From assembly GCA_937871605.1 (NCBI GenBank), contig CALMRM010000233.1, positions 35,718 through 67,701 of the forward strand: a stretch of DNA of 31,984 bases, in the 5' to 3' direction. The translations under genes were made by a program, and so were the position numbers. The DNA comes from an uncultured Terriglobus sp. (GTDB lineage Bacteria; Acidobacteriota; Terriglobia; Terriglobales; Acidobacteriaceae). This document shows, one piece after another, positions 8,375 to 16,686 of the stretch. The notes under the pieces were generated by a model. That model saw nothing but the letters and a program-made list of their open reading frames with translations, did not search any database and was not told the DNA's origin. Numbering within the stretch: position 1 is the stretch's first letter; each line of letters begins with the position of its first letter.

Positions 8375-8413
8375 CACTAAAGGCACGCTCGACACCGGCA
8401 TTGCCGATCCCGC

Positions 8414-9676
8414 TCAGAGTGCAGTCGAGGGGCTGACCGTTGGCAATACGATGAGCAGGTCATAGCTATAGACAAGCTGGTCCCACTCGCCTGTTAACGG
8501 CAAGTGCCGCTGCCGCAACTCGCGTAAGTCGTAAAGCGTGTACGTAGTGTTTGCGCCAGGAACTGTATTTGACAGCATGGCGCGTAGCGCAGGCATGAGC
8601 CAGCCTGCTTGCGGCTCGTTTGCCAGATCAAATGGCTCCACCGCGTACGGCTGGCGATAGCCGGAGCTTGAGCCTGCAGAACCCTTGGCGCCCAGAACCA
8701 TGACGTGGAGCGCCTTAACGCCCTGGCCGTCGGCGGCCTCGGCAACAGCGTTCCCAAGATTGAGGACGTGCTGCGGGTCAAAGCCGCGCCCCATGTGCAT
8801 GGATCCGAACTTCAACAGCACACGCGCCTGCGGCTTACGTTTTCTGAGGCTGCTATCGCGCTCGAGGAAGTGCTGCTTGAGTAGCACAGCACGGAGACGG
8901 CGACTCTCCGGGTCGCTGGCCACGCTTCGCCGGTAGATTTCATGCGAAGCAACGAGTTCATGGAGTAGCAGTCGGCTCTGCCGGTTACCGTCCACCTGCA
9001 AAGCCTCGGCAAGGCTCTGGAGATCACGTTCCGGCGCCTCAATCATGTAGAGCTGCTTTACATCATGGGTCCGTGAGGCTTCGCGTTCCGCCGCTCGTTC
9101 GTGTTGTTGGGCCGCTCGGAGAGCAGCACGGGAGTGCGGTCCTGGCTTGGTAGCCAGCATGGCCTGCAGCAGCAGGCCACCCGCTCCAACGTACTCTTGA
9201 TCCAGCCCCCAGAGTTCCATGCGTCCCCGTGCAGCGTCAGCACATACTGCCGTAAGGTCGTTCTCTTCTCGCACATCAAGAAAGGCAAGGCTCCCTGGTC
9301 GGCTCGCGAGCCTGGCCTGTGTGGCTACAACGCGATCTGCTTCATGCAGGTGTGTGGCGACAAAGGCTGCGGCCAGTGGCCCGGCTTCCACGGCATAGGC
9401 GTCCGGGTGCATTGCGCGACAGATCGCAGCCGTAAGCGCGGGCACCTCGCGTGTAAAGTGCGTTTCGCCTAGCAGCACAAAGCGGGAGCTTTCGATCTCA
9501 CGCCGAAGTAGGTCACCGCCGCTGCCGTGAAGCTCGCCTCCGCTTAGTTCCAGCGGCAGGCGCACCTCTTCCAACGCAGCCACCAGGGTGTTGGCAGAAC
9601 TCGTCTGGGCGAAGCAGGGGAGCGTAGCAGCGATAAGCGCTAGCGCATGCAACATCCTGGATTGAAACGGGAGCAT
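8414..9676 (-). CDS. Exported erythromycin-esterase/ChaN-like (TIKI-type fold) protein
   Basis: From the ATG at 9676 (AAGG about 7 nt upstream) the protein has 420 residues and a signal peptide ending near LPCFAQ. The diagnostic motif is VLLGETHFTREVPAL (about residues 67-81), followed by AYAVEAGP, LWGLDQEY and, late in the protein, KFGSMHMGRGF. This pattern of GExH and a later GxxH is shared by erythromycin esterase-like and ChaN-like proteins, which have hydrolase or haem-binding roles. Nothing shows that this one acts on a macrolide. It lies 25 bp downstream of the aldo/keto reductase gene on the same strand and is probably co-transcribed with it. An upstream extension to 9748 would overlap that gene and lacks support. 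Confidence 0.72.
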   Translation of the reverse strand: MLPFQSRMLHALALIAATLPCFAQTSSANTLVAALEEVRLPLELSGGELHGSGGDLLRREIESSRFVLLGETHFTREVPALTAAICRAMHPDAYAVEAGPLAAAFVATHLHEADRVVATQARLASRPGSLAFLDVREENDLTAVCADAARGRMELWGLDQEYVGAGGLLLQAMLATKPGPHSRAALRAAQQHERAAEREASRTHDVKQLYMIEAPERDLQSLAEALQVDGNRQSRLLLHELVASHEIYRRSVASDPESRRLRAVLLKQHFLERDSSLRKRKPQARVLLKFGSMHMGRGFDPQHVLNLGNAVAEAADGQGVKALHVMVLGAKGSAGSSSGYRQPYAVEPFDLANEPQAGWLMPALRAMLSNTVPGANTTYTLYDLRELRQRHLPLTGEWDQLVYSYDLLIVLPTVSPSTAL

Positions 9677-9701
9677 GACCTTACTGTACGAAGTCGTTCG
9701 G

Positions 9702-10676
9702 TTACACCGTAGGGCCGCGTTTCTCGATGGCCTGGCCGATCTCAGCAAACTCCTCTTGGCTCAACACAAAAGTGGCGGCGGGCAGCACACCGTCTACCTG
9801 CGCGGCGTTGCGGCCGCCCACGATGGCTGCCGTTATGGCCGGGTTCTGTAGCGTCCATGCGATAGCGATGACGCCGGCCTCTACGCCATGTCGTGAGCCA
9901 ATCTCCTTGAGTTTGTCAGCGAGTTCTAGGTTGCGGCTCAGGTTTGGTTCCTGGTAGTTCTTCGCGCGCTTGCGAAAGTCGCCCTCTGGCAGGTTGGCTG
10001 CGCGCTCCCTGGTCATTTTGCCGGTCAAGAGGCCGCTGTGCATGGGACTGTAGTTGATGACGCCGATGCCGTGCTGCTGGCAGAAGGGCAGGATTTCCGG
10101 TTCGTTGGTGCGGTTCAGCATGGAGTACGGCGGCTGCAGGCTGGTGATGGGCGCAATCTTCAGGGCGCGCTCCATCTGCAAGACGTTGAAGTTGGAGACG
10201 CCGAGCCAGCGCACCTTGCCCTCGTCGCGCAACTTGGCCATCGTGTGCCAGCCCTCCTCGATCTCCTCGTCGGGCATGGGCCAGTGCACCTGGTACAGGT
10301 CGATGGTGTCCACCCGCAGGCGGCGTAGGCTCGCCTCGCACTCTTCGCGAACCTTCTTCAAGGTGCGCACGATCTCGCGATTTCTGTCCCACGTCATGGA
10401 GCATTTGGTGAAGACAAACGGTCGCTCGCTCATGCCGTCGAGGGCGCGGGCGACCACCTCCTCTGAGTGGCCCAGCCCATAGACCGCGGCTGTGTCGATC
10501 CAGTTAATGCCGCTGTCCAGCGCGCGACGGATTGCGGCGATGGAGTCCCCGTCGTCCTGCGCGCCCCAGCCAAACTGCCAGTCACCGCCCACGGCCCAGC
10601 TCCCGAAGCCGATGCGGGTGAGTTCCATGCGGGAGTTGCCGAGGACGCGGGTGGGAAGCGGTGTGCTCAGTGCCAT
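9702..10676 (-). CDS. Aldo/keto reductase
   Basis: This is a full-length 324-residue NADPH-dependent TIM-barrel oxidoreductase. The catalytic tetrad is visible: Asp61 (NWIDTAAVYG), Tyr66 in the same loop, Lys91 (FVFTKCSM) and His131 (LYQVHWPMP). The cofactor side shows GVSNFN, then GVINYSPMHSGLLTGK and the late NPAITAAIVGGRNAAQVDG, which binds the NADPH phosphate in related enzymes. The substrate cannot be told from the sequence. It starts at an ATG (10676) and is transcribed divergently from the ECF sigma gene across a 190-bp gap. It is the first gene of a leftward pair with the ChaN/EreA-like gene. Confidence 0.9.
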   Translation of the reverse strand: MALSTPLPTRVLGNSRMELTRIGFGSWAVGGDWQFGWGAQDDGDSIAAIRRALDSGINWIDTAAVYGLGHSEEVVARALDGMSERPFVFTKCSMTWDRNREIVRTLKKVREECEASLRRLRVDTIDLYQVHWPMPDEEIEEGWHTMAKLRDEGKVRWLGVSNFNVLQMERALKIAPITSLQPPYSMLNRTNEPEILPFCQQHGIGVINYSPMHSGLLTGKMTRERAANLPEGDFRKRAKNYQEPNLSRNLELADKLKEIGSRHGVEAGVIAIAWTLQNPAITAAIVGGRNAAQVDGVLPAATFVLSQEEFAEIGQAIEKRGPTV

Positions 10677-10776
10677 GCCCGTTGGATGCAGGTTGCATGA
10701 CCGCTGCGATGGATCCTGCTACAGCAGCCTGTCTGACACGCGGCCTGCGCGGCCCGCACGGGGAGCTACTTCGCTA

Positions 10777-10796
10777 CTGCAGGGCAGCTCCTGCAG
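10777..10796. promoter_or_regulatory. Perfect 7-bp dyad in the divergent AKR / sigma intergenic region
   Basis: CTGCAGG and CCTGCAG are separated by six bases (GCAGCT), giving a 20-bp dyad between two divergent starts (10676 and 10867). A larger GGAGCT/AGCTCC pair (10762-10767 and 10786-10791) overlaps it. It could be an operator for either gene. No clear -10/-35 pair was found, so the assignment is weak. Confidence 0.35.
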
Positions 10797-10866
10797 ACCA
10801 CTAACCTTTTTCGCGCGGGGTGGTCTATCCGTATGTTGGTATTCGGTTTTGTGGGGCTGGCGCACG

Positions 10867-11607
10867 ATGGGTACACAGGCTTTCCGTGACGTAAATGGCG
10901 GTATCATCGGCCTGGGGTCGATCTCCGGCCGGGGTGCTGCGGCTGTAGAATCGCCGAAGGTGGCAAAGGCTGCGGCAGGTCGGGCGGGACGTGCGGCGCT
11001 GACGACGGCACAACTGGAGGCACGCGCGCAGCAGCGCCTGGAGGATGATGAACTCATCCGGCAGGCGCAGGGCGGGCAGAGGGAAGCCTTTGACCAGTTG
11101 GTGCGCAGGTACGACGGCGCGGTTCTGCGACTGGCTCTGCACATGCTGGGCAATGAGCAGGATGCGCAGGACGTGCACCAGGAGGCCTTCTTAAAGGCGT
11201 ACCGCCATCTCTCGAACTTTCGTTTCGAGTGCTCCTTCTACACGTGGCTTTATCGCATCGTGACCAACCTTTGCCTTGATGCGCTGCGCCGCCGCAAGAG
11301 CCGCCGCGAGGACCCATCTACGATCACTGACTCGGGCGGCGAGACGATCGACTTGATGGCCAACCTGAGTGACGACCGCGCCGGTGCCAACCCTGACCTG
11401 GAGTTGCGGCGCATGCACCTGAACGACCGCATACAGGGTGCGCTGGGTGGGCTTACGCCACGGGAGCGCATGGTGTTTGAACTGAAGCACTATCAAGGCT
11501 TGAAGCTCCGTGCGATCGGTGACATGCTGCAGACCACGGAGGAGACGGCAAAGAATACGCTGTTCCGAGCAACGCGCAAGCTGCGCGCAAGCCTGGCCGA
11601 CGCGTAG
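10867..11607 (+). CDS. ECF (sigma-70 family, RpoE-like) RNA polymerase sigma factor
   Basis: The protein has 246 residues from the ATG at 10867. After a roughly 55-residue Ala/Gly-rich leader, region 2 runs from DDELIRQAQGGQREAFDQLV through DAQDVHQEAFLKAYRHL to FYTWLYRIVTNLCLDALRRR. Region 4 is LGGLTPRERMVFELKHYQGL and IGDMLQTTEETAKNTLFRAT, the helix-turn-helix that reads the -35 element. There is no region 1.1 or 3, as expected for an ECF factor. The following gene encodes a zinc-finger membrane protein, the usual position of its anti-sigma factor. The frame is open further upstream to 10492, but that part overlaps the divergent gene and has no sigma features. Confidence 0.92.
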   Translation: MGTQAFRDVNGGIIGLGSISGRGAAAVESPKVAKAAAGRAGRAALTTAQLEARAQQRLEDDELIRQAQGGQREAFDQLVRRYDGAVLRLALHMLGNEQDAQDVHQEAFLKAYRHLSNFRFECSFYTWLYRIVTNLCLDALRRRKSRREDPSTITDSGGETIDLMANLSDDRAGANPDLELRRMHLNDRIQGALGGLTPRERMVFELKHYQGLKLRAIGDMLQTTEETAKNTLFRATRKLRASLADA

Positions 11608-11690
11608 GAGCCATTTCTGCAGTCATGTTGGAGTGAAAGCAACGGACGCAGTAGTTCGCTGTGTCCTGGTTGTGAACTGAGTGATTGGAT

Positions 11691-11709
11691 GGCAGGCGCA
11701 TGACCTGCC
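11691..11709. promoter_or_regulatory. GGCAGG/CCTGCC dyad in the leader of the anti-sigma-like gene
   Basis: GGCAGG (11691-11696) and CCTGCC (11704-11709) are perfect complements with a seven-base loop, about 50 bp upstream of the ATG at 11758, in the 150-bp gap after the sigma gene. It could be a small hairpin in the shared transcript or an operator. No T-tract follows, so it is not a clear terminator. Confidence 0.3.
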
Positions 11710-11757
11710 CGGTACCACGCACCACCTTATTGAGAGAGCCGGACAAGGGAATTGCGC

Positions 11758-12723
11758 ATGACGTGCGACCAAGCAAAAGATCAACTCGTATTGCTGACCT
11801 ATGAGGAACTGCCGGAGGCGCAGCAGGCCGCGCTGGCACTCCACATGCACGGATGCCCAGCATGCGAACAGGAACTTGCTGCGCTGAACAGTTTTAGCGC
11901 TGTCATGCTGGCAGACACGGTGCCGGATCTTTCGCCAAACCTGCTGGCCGCTGCACGCATGCGGCTGGATGATGCGCTGGATGAGGCAGGGCCGGGCTCG
12001 TGGTTCGAGCGCCTGCGCCTGGGTGCGGTGCGCACATGGCAGCACCTGTATGCCGCACCGGCGCTGGCGACATTTCTCATCGGTACAGGGTTTCTATCCG
12101 GCAATCTGCTGACGCGCTACCAGGCGGCCAACGCTGCGCAAAGTACGCCTGTGCAGCAGGTAGGGACCATGCCGCAGGGCAGCATAGGCACCGTCAGCAA
12201 CATCACGCGTACCGGTGATCCTGATGTGGTGGAGGTCAACTACGACCGCGTGGTACCCATGACGTTTCGCGGACGCATTGATGAGCCGGAGGCCAGGCGT
12301 TTGCTGATGGCCGCGCAAAAAAGTACGGATAGCGCGGTGCGCATGGACGGTGTCGGCTACCTGGCACGGGCCTGCGACGCCGGACACATGTGCGAACACG
12401 GCAGCCAAGCCGAAGACCTGACCGTACGCGATGCGCTGTTGGTACGGCTCAGCTATGACAAGAGTCCGGCTGTACGGTTAAAGGCGCTTGAAGGGCTAAA
12501 GCGCTTTGTCGCGGAAGATCAAAAGGTACGCGATGCCGTGCTGCAGGCGCTGATGAGCGACCGCAGTGCAGATGTGCGCAAAGAGGCAATCGGCATGCTG
12601 GTGCCAGTACAGGGGGACAGCAGCGTTCGCCAGGTGCTCCACACGGTATCCACACAGGACAGCAACCCCTACATCCGGAATGCTTCTATGCAGGCGCTGG
12701 GGAATGTCGATGGCATCCAGTAG
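11758..12723 (+). CDS. Membrane anti-sigma-like protein: zinc finger, one TM segment, periplasmic HEAT repeats
   Basis: The start at 11758 is set by AAGGGA seven bases upstream. The N-terminus carries the zinc-binding anti-sigma pattern Cys3, His29, Cys33 and Cys36 (HMHGCPACEQEL). One hydrophobic segment follows at about residues 100-118 (APALATFLIGTGFLSGNLL). The C-terminal half (about 165-320) is built of HEAT-like helical pairs, for example AVRLKALEGLKRFVAEDQKV and ADVRKEAIGMLVP. In known systems the zinc finger sequesters the partner sigma factor at the membrane. Here the partner is most likely the ECF factor encoded just upstream. The HEAT region would face the periplasm and could be the sensing or docking part. 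It overlaps the next gene by 14 nt, so the two are probably translationally coupled. Confidence 0.82.
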   Translation: MTCDQAKDQLVLLTYEELPEAQQAALALHMHGCPACEQELAALNSFSAVMLADTVPDLSPNLLAAARMRLDDALDEAGPGSWFERLRLGAVRTWQHLYAAPALATFLIGTGFLSGNLLTRYQAANAAQSTPVQQVGTMPQGSIGTVSNITRTGDPDVVEVNYDRVVPMTFRGRIDEPEARRLLMAAQKSTDSAVRMDGVGYLARACDAGHMCEHGSQAEDLTVRDALLVRLSYDKSPAVRLKALEGLKRFVAEDQKVRDAVLQALMSDRSADVRKEAIGMLVPVQGDSSVRQVLHTVSTQDSNPYIRNASMQALGNVDGIQ

Positions 12724-13651
12724 GCGCTGGGCAGGGCTGCTGGTTGCTGCAGGTGTGCTGAGTTTGGCTGGGTCGACCCTGGCTGGGCAGGTGCTGCGGG
12801 CCGACCCCGATGTGTATGTACTGGCTGCCTCCATGCCGCACGCAGGCACTCATGTGCCGGGCCAGGGCTACCTGGGCATCGACATTCGGGATGTGTCTGA
12901 GGGCGAAGTCCTCCCGCTGCACCTGAAATCGTCGCGCGGCGCTGAAATCATCATGGTGGACCATGACGGCCCCGCGGGCAAGGCGGGCTTGCGTGAGCAC
13001 GATGTAGTGCTGAGCGTGAATGGCACGCAGGTGGATGGGGAAGACCAACTCCGCAAGCTGCTGCACGACATGCAGCCGGGCCACGCGGTAGCTATGCTGG
13101 TGTGCCGCAACGGCGCAGAGCAGACAGTGAATGTGATCATGGCCAATCGCGCAGAGCTGGAGCGGCAGGCTTGGGAGAACCATTGGACCGTGCCGGAGCC
13201 GGCCTTCGAGGATAGCTATCCGTCGGCGGCGGGCAGCGCACGCGGAAGCTCTGGCAGGGGCTTCATGGCAGGCCACCTGCTGCCGGCGGCGCCGGTCTAC
13301 ACGGGTGTCGTTGTGGATGTGCTGGGCGGGCAGCTGGCGGACTATTTTGGCATCAAGGAGGGGCACGGCCTGCTGGTGCATGAGGTGGAAGGCAACAGCC
13401 CGGCGGCTGCTGCGGGGCTCCGCGCGGGCGATGTTGTGACGCGCGTGAACGGGGACCGTGTCGGCTCCAAATCCGATTGGGGCCGTGCCTTGCACGACAG
13501 CAAAGGGCACCCTGTAAGCCTGACCATCGTGCGCGATCGGCATGAGCAAACGCTGACCATGGTGCCAGACAGTAAGCACCGCAGTCAGTTGGAGGAACCG
13601 CAGGAACCCACGCTGAACCACAGCCGCTTGTCGGTTCTGCTGCTGCGTTAA
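12710..13651 (+). CDS. Exported protein with two PDZ domains, no protease domain
   Basis: The ATG at 12710 sits six bases after GGGGA; an ATG at 12704 is in frame but touches that site. A signal peptide (WAGLLVAAGVLSLAGSTLAG) is followed by PDZ 1 (about 51-145: YLGIDIRD, GPAGKAGLREHDVVLSVNG) and PDZ 2 (about 195-290: SPAAAAGLRAGDVVTRVNGD). No serine protease triad or other enzyme domain is present, so this is a peptide-binding or scaffold protein rather than a DegP/HtrA enzyme. Its coupling to the anti-sigma-like gene suggests it takes part in the same envelope signalling, for example by binding the periplasmic HEAT domain or misfolded proteins; that is inference. Confidence 0.82.
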   Translation: MASSRRWAGLLVAAGVLSLAGSTLAGQVLRADPDVYVLAASMPHAGTHVPGQGYLGIDIRDVSEGEVLPLHLKSSRGAEIIMVDHDGPAGKAGLREHDVVLSVNGTQVDGEDQLRKLLHDMQPGHAVAMLVCRNGAEQTVNVIMANRAELERQAWENHWTVPEPAFEDSYPSAAGSARGSSGRGFMAGHLLPAAPVYTGVVVDVLGGQLADYFGIKEGHGLLVHEVEGNSPAAAAGLRAGDVVTRVNGDRVGSKSDWGRALHDSKGHPVSLTIVRDRHEQTLTMVPDSKHRSQLEEPQEPTLNHSRLSVLLLR

Positions 13652-13694
13652 GCTGCCGGACGCGGTATGGAACAGGCGCTCCGCCTCTCGCCCT

Positions 13695-13700
13695 TATACT
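13695..13700 (+). promoter_or_regulatory. Candidate -10 (TATACT) for the ATP-grasp operon
   Basis: TATACT lies 10 bp ahead of the ATG at 13711. A GGAACA word at 13669-13674 is about 20 bp upstream, longer than ideal, though it resembles the -35 word of some ECF promoters. If this -10 is used, the transcript would begin only a few bases before the start codon. It is weak by sequence alone. Confidence 0.3.
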
Positions 13701-13710
13701 GGGGCCACGG

Positions 13711-15168
13711 ATGGACAAGTTAGAACGCCTGCAGCCCAACCTGGAAGGCTATCTGCTGGATAGCGCGTATGACGAGATGTTTGCCGCGCCGGACCAGCTG
13801 CGCGGGCACTACCAAGTCCTGATGGACCAGTTTTCAGCGCTGCCCAGGGCAGAGGTCGAGCGCCGTAAACAGGCCGCCGACCTGTCTTTCCTGAATCAGG
13901 GCATTACCTTTACGGTCTACGGCCGCGATGAGGGTACGGAGAAGATTTTTCCGTACGATCTGTTGCCACGCATGATCACCAGTGCGGAGTGGGCGATTGT
14001 CGAAAAGGGACTGACGCAGCGCATCACCGCGCTGAACCTGTTCCTGAAGGACATCTACACCGAAGGCCGCATCCTGGCCGACGGCATTGTGCCGCGAGAG
14101 ATTGTCTACAGCTGCAAGCAGTTCCGCCGCCACATGATCGGCCTGCAGGTGCCGCGTAACGTGTACATCGCGGTGGTGGGCACGGACCTGATCCGCCTGG
14201 AAAACGGCGAGTTTGTGGTGCTCGAGGACAACCTGCGCGTGCCCAGCGGCGTGAGCTATATGCTGACGAATCGCCGCGTGATGAAGCGCATTTTTCCACA
14301 GATGTTTCGCCGCTACAACGTGCGGCCCATCGAGCAGTACACGCAGTTGCTGCTGGGCACGCTGCGCTCGCTGGCACCGGAGGGCAGACCGGAGCCGAAC
14401 ATCGTGCTGCTGACGCCGGGCGTATTCAACTCCGCGTATTACGAGCACGCCTACTTGGCGCGGCATATGGGCATCGAGCTGGTAGAAGGGCGCGACCTGG
14501 TCACGCACGACAACGTAGTGTACATGCGCACCACCAGCGGCCTGCGCCGGGTGGACGTGATTTACCGACGTGTGGACGATGACTTCATCGACCCGATGAG
14601 CTTTCGCGGTGACAGCATGCTGGGCGTAGCTGGCCTGTTCAACGCGTACCGTGCAGGCAATGTGACGTTGGCCAACGCCTTTGGCACCGGAGTGGCCGAC
14701 GACAAGGCACTGTACGCGTATGTACCGGACATCATCCGCTACTACCTTTCGGAAGAGCCGGTGCTGAAAAACGTGGAAACCTACCTGTGCGCGCGTGACT
14801 CAGAGCGCTCGCATGTTCTGGCCAATCTCGACTCCATGGTGGTGAAAGCGGTCGGCGAGAGCGGCGGCTACGGCATGCTCATCGGCCCGCAGAGCACGGC
14901 GGAGCAGCGCGAAGAGTTTCGCCGCAAAATTGAAGCGGACCCGCGCAACTACATCGCGCAGCCCACCATCCAGTTCAGCCGCGCGCCCTGCCTGTTTGGT
15001 GACGGCTTCGAGCCGCGCCATGTGGATTTGCGGCCATATGTGCTCTACGGCGACAAAGTCAGCATCGTACCCGGCGGCCTGACCCGCGTGGCGCTGCGCA
15101 AGGGGTCACTCGTTGTGAACAGCTCGCAGGGCGGCGGCAGCAAGGACACCTGGGTGCTGAGCCAGTAA
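13711..15168 (+). CDS. Circularly permuted ATP-grasp protein (DUF404/DUF407 type)
   Basis: This 485-residue protein matches the type 2 circularly permuted ATP-grasp family. Recognisable blocks are TFTVYGRDEGTEKIFPYDLL, QVPRNVYIAVVGTDLIRL, EFVVLEDNLRVPSGVSYML, VDVIYRRVDDDFIDP, MVVKAVGESGGYGMLIGP and a C-terminal RPYVLYG. ATP-grasp enzymes activate a carboxylate as acyl phosphate and ligate it to an amine. This family is predicted to form a peptide or peptide-tag bond together with alpha-E and transglutaminase proteins, which follow here. The substrate is unknown. It is the first gene of that set; a degenerate brnT-brnA pair lies between it and the alpha-E gene. Confidence 0.9.
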   Translation: MDKLERLQPNLEGYLLDSAYDEMFAAPDQLRGHYQVLMDQFSALPRAEVERRKQAADLSFLNQGITFTVYGRDEGTEKIFPYDLLPRMITSAEWAIVEKGLTQRITALNLFLKDIYTEGRILADGIVPREIVYSCKQFRRHMIGLQVPRNVYIAVVGTDLIRLENGEFVVLEDNLRVPSGVSYMLTNRRVMKRIFPQMFRRYNVRPIEQYTQLLLGTLRSLAPEGRPEPNIVLLTPGVFNSAYYEHAYLARHMGIELVEGRDLVTHDNVVYMRTTSGLRRVDVIYRRVDDDFIDPMSFRGDSMLGVAGLFNAYRAGNVTLANAFGTGVADDKALYAYVPDIIRYYLSEEPVLKNVETYLCARDSERSHVLANLDSMVVKAVGESGGYGMLIGPQSTAEQREEFRRKIEADPRNYIAQPTIQFSRAPCLFGDGFEPRHVDLRPYVLYGDKVSIVPGGLTRVALRKGSLVVNSSQGGGSKDTWVLSQ

Positions 15169-15190
15169 GCTGAGCGTGCCCTGAACTAAC

Positions 15191-15485
15191 ATGAATGTGT
15201 ACGAATGGGACCCATGGAAGGCAGAGCGTAATGTCCGTGTACATGGGTGTTACGTTTGAGCAAGCTTCGACCGCACTTGAGGATCCCGCTCTGGTCTTCT
15301 TGCCTGACCGTATCGTCGACGGAGAACTAAGGCACCACTCCGTTGGGAGCGCTGACGGGCTCCTGCTGTTGATGGTGGCACATACCTGGAGAGGGACCGA
15401 TGAACAACCGCACATCCGAATCATCTCCGCACGACAAGCCGAGCGGAACGAACGAGAGTTCTATCGTTGTAGTGCAGGCAGGTAG
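15191..15485 (+). pseudogene. brnT: BrnT-family ribonuclease toxin, frameshifted by one extra G
   Basis: The ATG at 15191 opens MNVYEWDPWKAERNVRVHG, the typical BrnT N-terminus. After the His codon (15242-15244) that frame meets a TGA at 15257. One base on, the frame continues as VTFEQASTALEDPALVF, GELRHHSVGSADG and the family signature IRIISARQAERNEREFY, ending at 15485. Removing one G from GGG at 15245-15247 gives a normal 97-residue BrnT. BrnT is a type II toxin RNase that BrnA neutralises and represses. As read, the N-terminal strand is separated from the rest, so no toxin would be made; an alternative ATG at 15231 gives only a truncated product. The gene overlaps brnA, as usual for the pair. 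Confidence 0.78.
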
Positions 15486-15651
15486 CTACAAACTCACGCA
15501 AGCTGATCGTGAACAGCTGCAACGGCTTGCTTTGCGGCCAGATAGCGAAATCGACTTTTCGGACATTCTCCGCTTTACCCCGGACGAGCTTGCGGAGGCA
15601 GGGCGCATGAATGAAGAGCGACACACGGTCAAGCTGAAGAAGGCCAGCTAG
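15400..15651 (+). CDS. brnA: BrnA-type antitoxin
   Basis: This 83-residue protein starts at an ATG with GAGAGGGA just upstream and overlaps the 3' end of brnT. The C-terminal part shows the BrnA-like segment DSEIDFSDILRFTPDELAEA. The N-terminus is polar and poorly conserved. In characterised systems BrnA binds BrnT and, through a ribbon-helix-helix domain, represses the operon; a clear DNA-binding end is not evident here. Its TAG (15649-15651) abuts the alpha-E start codon directly. The alpha-E ribosome binding site (AAGAAGG, 15637-15643) lies inside brnA, so brnA translation probably feeds the alpha-E gene. That may explain why brnA stays intact while brnT is broken. Confidence 0.7.
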   Translation: MNNRTSESSPHDKPSGTNESSIVVVQAGSYKLTQADREQLQRLALRPDSEIDFSDILRFTPDELAEAGRMNEERHTVKLKKAS

Positions 15652-16632
15652 ATGCTTTCTCGCGTTGCTGACAGCTTGTATTGGATGAGCCGCTACCTGG
15701 AGCGGGCAGAGCACACCACGCGGCTGCTGGATGTGAACCTGAACCTGATGCTGGATGAGCCGCCCACCAGCGCGGAGCGCCGCTGGCAGCGTGTTTTGCA
15801 GGCGCTGGGTTCGCCACGCGGCATGGAGTGGAAGGGTGATGCGATGGCCCTGGCCAACTGTCTGACGTTTGACGCGGACACCCGCAGCAGCGTGCTGGCC
15901 TGCATCATCTCTGCCCGTGAAAACGCGCGGCATGTACGCGAACAGATTTCCACGGAGATGTGGCAGCGGCTGAACAGCCTGTACCTGCAGGTGACACGGC
16001 CTGAACTGCAGGCCGTGGCTGCAGGCGCGTCGCAGGCCAGCGAAGCGCCGACTGAGTTTCTCGGTCAGGTCATGGAGGGCGTGCACCAGTTCCAGGGGGT
16101 GACAGACAGCACCATGAGTCACGGTGAGGGCTGGCAGTTCATCCAGGTGGGCCGCTTTATGGAGCGCGCCTCCGCCACAGCCACGCTGTTGGAGGCCTAC
16201 CAGCCGGAACTATGGACCGCGCCCGACGCACTGCCCGACAGCAACGAATACCTGGAGTGGATGGGACTGCTGCGGTCCGCGACTGCGTTTGAGGCGTACT
16301 GCAAGGTGTACACCGCCGACCTCGCGCCAGACTGGATCCTGGAGTTCTTGCTGCTCGATGCGGACTTTCCGCACTCCCTGCGCTTCTCCATCGAGGCCAT
16401 TCACCGATCGCTGGAAGCGGTGCAGGACGTGAGTGGCGGCACAAGGTCTGACAAGCTGGGCCGCATCGCAGGTCGCCTGCGCGCCACCCTGCGCTACAGC
16501 AGTGTGGAAGAGATCATGAGCCGCGACGTGGTGGCGTACCTGCACGACGTGCATAGCCAGTGCGGCGAGATCCATAAGGCTATCTACGAGCTGTACGTCG
16601 ATTATTCCATTCAGGCTGCTCTTGCCGGCTAG
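15652..16632 (+). CDS. Alpha-E domain protein (DUF403)
   Basis: The 326-residue alpha-helical protein begins with the family's typical start MLSRVADSLYWMSRYLERAE, rich in conserved aromatic and Glu/Arg residues. It continues with ENARHVREQISTEMWQRLN, then WQFIQVGRFMERASATATLL and FSIEAIHRSLEAV, and ends in YVDYSIQAA. Alpha-E proteins have no known enzyme activity but almost always accompany the circularly permuted ATP-grasp and transglutaminase genes found on either side. They are thought to be a partner or second domain of that predicted peptide ligase system. There is no gap to brnA and 54 bp to the transglutaminase gene. Confidence 0.9.
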   Translation: MLSRVADSLYWMSRYLERAEHTTRLLDVNLNLMLDEPPTSAERRWQRVLQALGSPRGMEWKGDAMALANCLTFDADTRSSVLACIISARENARHVREQISTEMWQRLNSLYLQVTRPELQAVAAGASQASEAPTEFLGQVMEGVHQFQGVTDSTMSHGEGWQFIQVGRFMERASATATLLEAYQPELWTAPDALPDSNEYLEWMGLLRSATAFEAYCKVYTADLAPDWILEFLLLDADFPHSLRFSIEAIHRSLEAVQDVSGGTRSDKLGRIAGRLRATLRYSSVEEIMSRDVVAYLHDVHSQCGEIHKAIYELYVDYSIQAALAG

Positions 16633-16686
16633 TGAGCACCTGCATTGAGTTGCCGTCTCGCTACTCGCTAACCCGCTGGAGTCCGC

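Noticed and set aside
8414..9676. Macrolide resistance gene (ere)
   Set aside because: Only the general GETH/GxxH fold pattern is shared, the protein is exported, and the context is not that of a resistance cassette, so drug hydrolysis cannot be claimed.
10492..10866. N-terminal extension of the sigma factor from 10492
   Set aside because: It overlaps the divergent aldo/keto reductase gene and contains no sigma-factor sequence.
12710..13651. HtrA/DegP protease
   Set aside because: Two PDZ domains are present but there is no trypsin-like domain or catalytic triad.
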